From contig JABMQA010000713.1 of assembly GCA_013203545.1 (NCBI GenBank), forward strand, positions 1 to 16,876: DNA of 16,876 nucleotides. The letters run 5' to 3'. The position numbers and the translations under genes are program-made. Below are positions 13,925-16,876 of the stretch, piece by piece; position 1 is the stretch's first letter; each line of letters begins with the position of its first letter. The stretch is from Bacteroidota bacterium (lineage in GTDB: Bacteria; Bacteroidota; Bacteroidia; Bacteroidales; 4484-276). The notes below the pieces were generated by a model. That model saw nothing but the letters and a program-made list of their open reading frames with translations, made no database searches and was not told the origin of the DNA.

Positions 13925-16876
13925 GTAGTACCATGAGGAAGGTAACACCGTAATGGTTCCACTTTTGGTATCGCTACCCGAAGCATTTGCAACCGTAAGG
14001 GAAACCTGGTAAATACCTGGTGTAGGGTAGGCTACGAGCGGTGGCAGTTGGCCGTTATGTGTTGCAGGTATTCCTCCGTTAAATGTCCAGTTCCAGGATG
14101 TTGGATTGTTGGTTGAGAGATCGAAAAACTGGATAACCATACCGGCATAGATGCGTTTGTTCAGCGGGCTGAAATCGGCCTTTGGTCCCTGCTGTGATCC
14201 GGCTACAGTTGCTACGATGGCAATGGCATCAATATCATCTTCAAAATGTTCGGTGGTGAAATCGATCCAGAATCCGGTCATGAAGGTCAGATAGATCTGA
14301 TTGGGCATCAGCCCTCCTGACTCGTCAACGCCTGTTGTAGGGTCATCATCATCCACACTGAAGATCATGGCAAGGGCCACATAATTGTACTGCGGATCCA
14401 TCATCCAGGTGAATTCAAAGGCATCGATGTCGGTTCCGTCGGGCAGTCCGATATCGGTCTGGGCATTGATCACTTCGAATGTCATTCCGTTCTCAGCCAG
14501 GTAAATACTACCGGGGTTAAGGGGCATTCCTGTAGCATCGACACCTGTTGCTTCGTGGTCGGCTGAAAAATAAGTTCTGGCCAGGTCCGTAAAGTCAAAC
14601 GGAGCATCGAGGGCATCCACATCATCATCAAGCACATTCTGGTTGGCAGAAAACAAATTTGGATCAGGTGTAAGATTGACATGAATATTTACTTCATCAT
14701 ATTTTGGGGTAACGCTCTGAACCGATACCTGTGGGGCTGCAATGGGATTCACATCCACTTCAAGGATTTCATCCATATTCTGTGACTGGCCATAGATTTG
14801 TCCGGTTGGTGAATATCCTAACATTGGAATGCTTCCACTCAAATCAGTATAAGGAAATGCATCATCATCATCAAATGAAATCAGGAGGCTATCGGCAACG
14901 TGGATGAAGGGATCATCAAATTTCTCAACCGAAGGCATCCCTTCCCCAAAAGGATATTGGCGCAGGTCACATTCTGCCATATCCAATCCATCCATATCAA
15001 AATAGTCACTGGAAACCTGGCCAATAGGAATACCTGAAAGGCACATTGCGTTTGTTCCCGGAACACCTCCATCAGGGAATGGGTCGTTACCAAAAGCCTG
15101 GGCATCGTCAAAATATCCATCGGCACCTGGTAATGGAATAAACGCTCCCTGGAAAACATATGCATCACCGGGATCGAAAACCTCATCCATATCCTGCTGC
15201 GGGTCGCTCATTTCGGTATCCGAACCAATATCTACTGAGAATAAAATATTTTGTAACGTTCCGCCGGTACCTTCCTCGTCAATCCGAACAAAATAATCTT
15301 CTACCTCTCCATCGGGCGCCTGGCCGGTAAAGCCAAGATTCGGAACGGAACTGTACCTGAAGCGTGCGTATGTCCATCCTACCCAGGCAGAGGCCGGAAC
15401 AGGTAATGATAAATTATTATACCCATTCGACAACAACTTACTTGTAAAGATTTGCTCGCCCGGATCAGCCCAGTCGCCATCCTGGTTAAAATCCATCCAC
15501 GCATTTAAATATCCTGAACTGAAGGCCAGCACACCTATGGTTGCACTACTGCCCTGGTAAAGAGTTGGGATAACAACCCCATCCTCATCGTCATTGGCAG
15601 GTGGATACAGCAGATCGTTGTCATCGCCGACACAGTTTACATCAGGCTGTCCGTCGGGCTCGGTATCAACCAAAGATCCAAGGAATATAGTGGGCTGTGA
15701 GGGAACCACATGCTGAGCACCAAAACTGGTGAGTTTTGTTGGATAACCGGGATCGGGAGCGTCGCCAAAATCATATGCATAATTTACAACAGGATACATT
15801 CCGAAAATTGCGGCCTGCGAGTAGGTGAAATTATAATAAGGATTTAGATTTGTGACGGCATAATATCCATCATAACTACCACCCCATCCCAGGTTGAAAT
15901 GGAAAAGGTTGCTATTGTTGTATCCATCGCAGTTAAAGGCGTGGGCATTGTTGCCACCATCCCAGCCGTAATAGATCATTGGACGGAACTGGTCAAGCTC
16001 TGCCTTTAGCATATTGATCCAGGTTGTAACGTTAAAGTTATTTTTCCATTTCCACCCCAATTGCGATGAGTAGCTGAAATAATTTTTCAGGGCATTTTCA
16101 ATATCGGTATCCCAGTTTGTTCCTGAAGGTGCAGAGCCTGAAGTGCCATAGTTCATATCCACCGAAATCCCACAATGGTATAGCAACTGACATATCTCGG
16201 TGTCAGGTGAGCTTAAAGATGCCGGCATAGAGGTAAAGCTATAAGTAGTGGCGCCAAAGTTTGCGCATAGGGTACCATATGTTGGGTGGGTATAGCAATG
16301 TGAACCTGTACCCTGGGTAGGGTGCGACCAGTATTTTAATACCTGTGCCATCGAAACAGCCACGCATCCGGCATAGGTACCCGTTGGGCACATGTTGTTG
16401 TACGGATAGCTCTGATTCCAGGTAGTGGAAAGCAGGGGAGTAATCGCCCTGGGTGCTGGCGGTGCAGGATTAAATTTCGAATATTCAAGCCATTCCCGGT
16501 CGGTTTCGCTGCCACCGTCAATCCCTTCGGTAATCACCGCTGAAATTTGCTTCGCAAACGAATTTAAAATCATCTGTAGCGATGGTGGGATGTTTTCACC
16601 CGTCCAGGCTCCATTTAAACTATAGCCCAAAATAGGTGTAACATCATCGTCGGCTGCAACGATTACGAAGCCGTCACTTCTGTTGATGTTAAATACATAG
16701 TACAGATCCTTCCCATCCATATTTATGGTGGTGAAAAGATCAGGAATAATCTCATCATAATCGATGGGATTTTGAGTGCGGGAATTTTCCCAGTAGTAGT
16801 TTTTGCCAACGGTGCTGGCATCGTTTTCACTAACGCGTTCTGCGAAAAGGCTTAGAGAGAACAAAACCATCATAAT
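12422..16876 (-). CDS. C10-family (streptopain-type) cysteine peptidase with GEVED, PKD and T9SS sorting domains, 5' end cut
   Basis: A secreted cysteine endopeptidase, 1483 residues from the first visible ATG (16873). The frame stays open to the window edge (an Ile codon precedes), so the true start is probably a few codons beyond. Approximate residues: 1-11 hydrophobic end of a signal peptide; 13-135 Spi-type prodomain with GFVIVAADD and ILGYS, which keeps C10 enzymes inactive until cleaved; 140-360 catalytic domain with PYNNMCP, Cys170 in AGCVAVSMAQ, His311 in AHAFNCDGY, and FNLGWGG; 368-531 GEVED; 545-896 acidic domain, unrecognised; 897-980 PKD; 984-1105 cassette module i; 1107-1270 module ii; 1281-1400 module iii; 1405-1483 T9SS sorting domain (YPNPTS). 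Both catalytic residues are present, so activity is expected. Known relatives are SpeB, interpain A and PrtT; those mostly lack this long C-terminal tail. The enzyme should act outside the cell or on its surface. Confidence 0.93.
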   Translation of the reverse strand: MMMVLFSLSLFAERVSENDASTVGKNYYWENSRTQNPIDYDEIIPDLFTTINMDGKDLYYVFNINRSDGFVIVAADDDVTPILGYSLNGAWTGENIPPSLQMILNSFAKQISAVITEGIDGGSETDREWLEYSKFNPAPPAPRAITPLLSTTWNQSYPYNNMCPTGTYAGCVAVSMAQVLKYWSHPTQGTGSHCYTHPTYGTLCANFGATTYSFTSMPASLSSPDTEICQLLYHCGISVDMNYGTSGSAPSGTNWDTDIENALKNYFSYSSQLGWKWKNNFNVTTWINMLKAELDQFRPMIYYGWDGGNNAHAFNCDGYNNSNLFHFNLGWGGSYDGYYAVTNLNPYYNFTYSQAAIFGMYPVVNYAYDFGDAPDPGYPTKLTSFGAQHVVPSQPTIFLGSLVDTEPDGQPDVNCVGDDNDLLYPPANDDEDGVVIPTLYQGSSATIGVLAFSSGYLNAWMDFNQDGDWADPGEQIFTSKLLSNGYNNLSLPVPASAWVGWTYARFRYSSVPNLGFTGQAPDGEVEDYFVRIDEEGTGGTLQNILFSVDIGSDTEMSDPQQDMDEVFDPGDAYVFQGAFIPLPGADGYFDDAQAFGNDPFPDGGVPGTNAMCLSGIPIGQVSSDYFDMDGLDMAECDLRQYPFGEGMPSVEKFDDPFIHVADSLLISFDDDDAFPYTDLSGSIPMLGYSPTGQIYGQSQNMDEILEVDVNPIAAPQVSVQSVTPKYDEVNIHVNLTPDPNLFSANQNVLDDDVDALDAPFDFTDLARTYFSADHEATGVDATGMPLNPGSIYLAENGMTFEVINAQTDIGLPDGTDIDAFEFTWMMDPQYNYVALAMIFSVDDDDPTTGVDESGGLMPNQIYLTFMTGFWIDFTTEHFEDDIDAIAIVATVAGSQQGPKADFSPLNKRIYAGMVIQFFDLSTNNPTSWNWTFNGGIPATHNGQLPPLVAYPTPGIYQVSLTVANASGSDTKSGTITVLPSSWYYTPTSSSHLISIPLSASPTVNGNPLNAGDEIGVFYTDLAGNVFCGGSVTWDGVNNVSLTAYGDDPTTPGLKDGFTSGEDFTWKVLPMSTMLETNVSVTYDNTMPNYDGKYYNNGVSALLSLSSFLTQSITLLQGWSGLSSYLQPVDNTLDSIIAPIQPNFTILLSMAGMYWPAQGINTIGLWNPYEGYKVKVANDVVLNIKGSTIQNRSIILNPGWHIIPVLSSGSVSTASILSSPNVVLAKEIAGGKVYWPAMSIFTLGALEPGKAYVILVSATTTISFPLKSSFAGSGTNPVSGISSPWNIVEPTPNSHIVVFPADFTGKYDKGDIIGAFNIQGLNTGMAVVTGENIAMTIWGDDPTTLQVDGMVEGEGLFFKIYRTASSEIEIPDVNFDASPPQPNKYFTIDGLSEVDATTGFTESTEIPEIYVYPNPTSDYLNISFEKSTSGCKVMVFNTLGEIVLVKEMIFDSEIRLDVSTWPEGCYFLKVSNETISATEKIIIRK
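13937..14185 (-). other. PKD domain of the peptidase
   Basis: Residues 897-980 start with ADFSPLNKRIYAG, have the hallmark WNWTFNGG strand and turn, then a T-P-G-x-Y-x-V-S-L-T-V segment and a TITV close. This is the usual PKD pattern of about 80 residues. PKD domains serve as spacers or carbohydrate/protein contacts in secreted bacterial enzymes. Confidence 0.8.
14190..15250 (-). other. Acidic unrecognised domain of the peptidase
   Basis: Residues 545-896 lie between GEVED and PKD. They are strikingly rich in Asp, with FDDDDAFPY, VLDDDVDAL, FSVDDDDPTTG and HFEDDIDA, and have few basic residues. A start such as ILFSVDIGS and a later ALAMIFSVDDDD look like repeated halves of one beta-rich fold. 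The Asp clusters suggest metal, probably calcium, binding. I do not know a family for it. Confidence 0.5.
15281..15772 (-). other. GEVED domain of the peptidase
   Basis: Residues 368-531 open with DFGDAPDPGYP, contain GDDND, DEDGV, AWMDFNQDGDW, GEQIF and ARFRY, and close with GEVEDYFV. It is closest in its opening (DFGDAPDP) to the fourth copy of the giant protein. It directly follows the catalytic domain. Confidence 0.9.

Overview
The window looks like Bacteroidota DNA (A+T-rich, probably Bacteroidales-type or a related secretory lineage). The evidence is two very large secreted proteins with type IX secretion (T9SS) C-terminal sorting domains, GEVED domains, a C10 (streptopain-type) cysteine peptidase, and a promoter of the Bacteroidota TTG/TAnnTTTG type. 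All supported genes are on the minus strand, so the window is transcribed right to left. I see no tRNA, rRNA, insertion sequence, integrase or CRISPR array.

Right end (12422-16876): the 3' part, nearly complete, of a multidomain C10 peptidase. In order it carries a remnant of a signal peptide, a Spi-type prodomain, a catalytic domain with Cys and His in place, one GEVED domain, an unrecognised acidic domain, a PKD domain, a three-part C-terminal cassette (called i, ii, iii here) and a T9SS sorting domain. It ends in a clear intrinsic terminator (12357-12384).

Middle (11694-12421): 728 bases between the two giants. They hold the terminator, a 26-base near-perfect palindrome (12316-12341), a probable 45-codon small gene with an unusually strong Shine-Dalgarno sequence (11979-12116), and a Bacteroidota-type promoter for the next gene (11815-11845).

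Main body (276-11693): one 3805-residue secreted protein. It has a signal peptide, a beta-propeller-like head, an unrecognised region, five GEVED domains of which four are followed by a Trp-rich beta domain, cassette module i, a PKD/Ig-like domain, eight Cys-rich Ig-like repeats, cassette modules ii and iii, and a T9SS sorting domain. The architecture records several layers of duplication: two 522-residue modules in tandem, and an Ig array built from a repeating three-domain unit of exactly 231 residues. It ends in an intrinsic terminator (198-234).

Left end (1-56): the first 18 codons of a lipoprotein gene that continues outside the window.

The peptidase and the giant protein share the GEVED domain and the whole i-ii-iii-sorting cassette. 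They probably descend from common parts, travel by the same T9SS route and sit on or leave the cell surface together. A peptidase paired with a large adhesin or scaffold is my inference. No T9SS machinery gene lies in the window.
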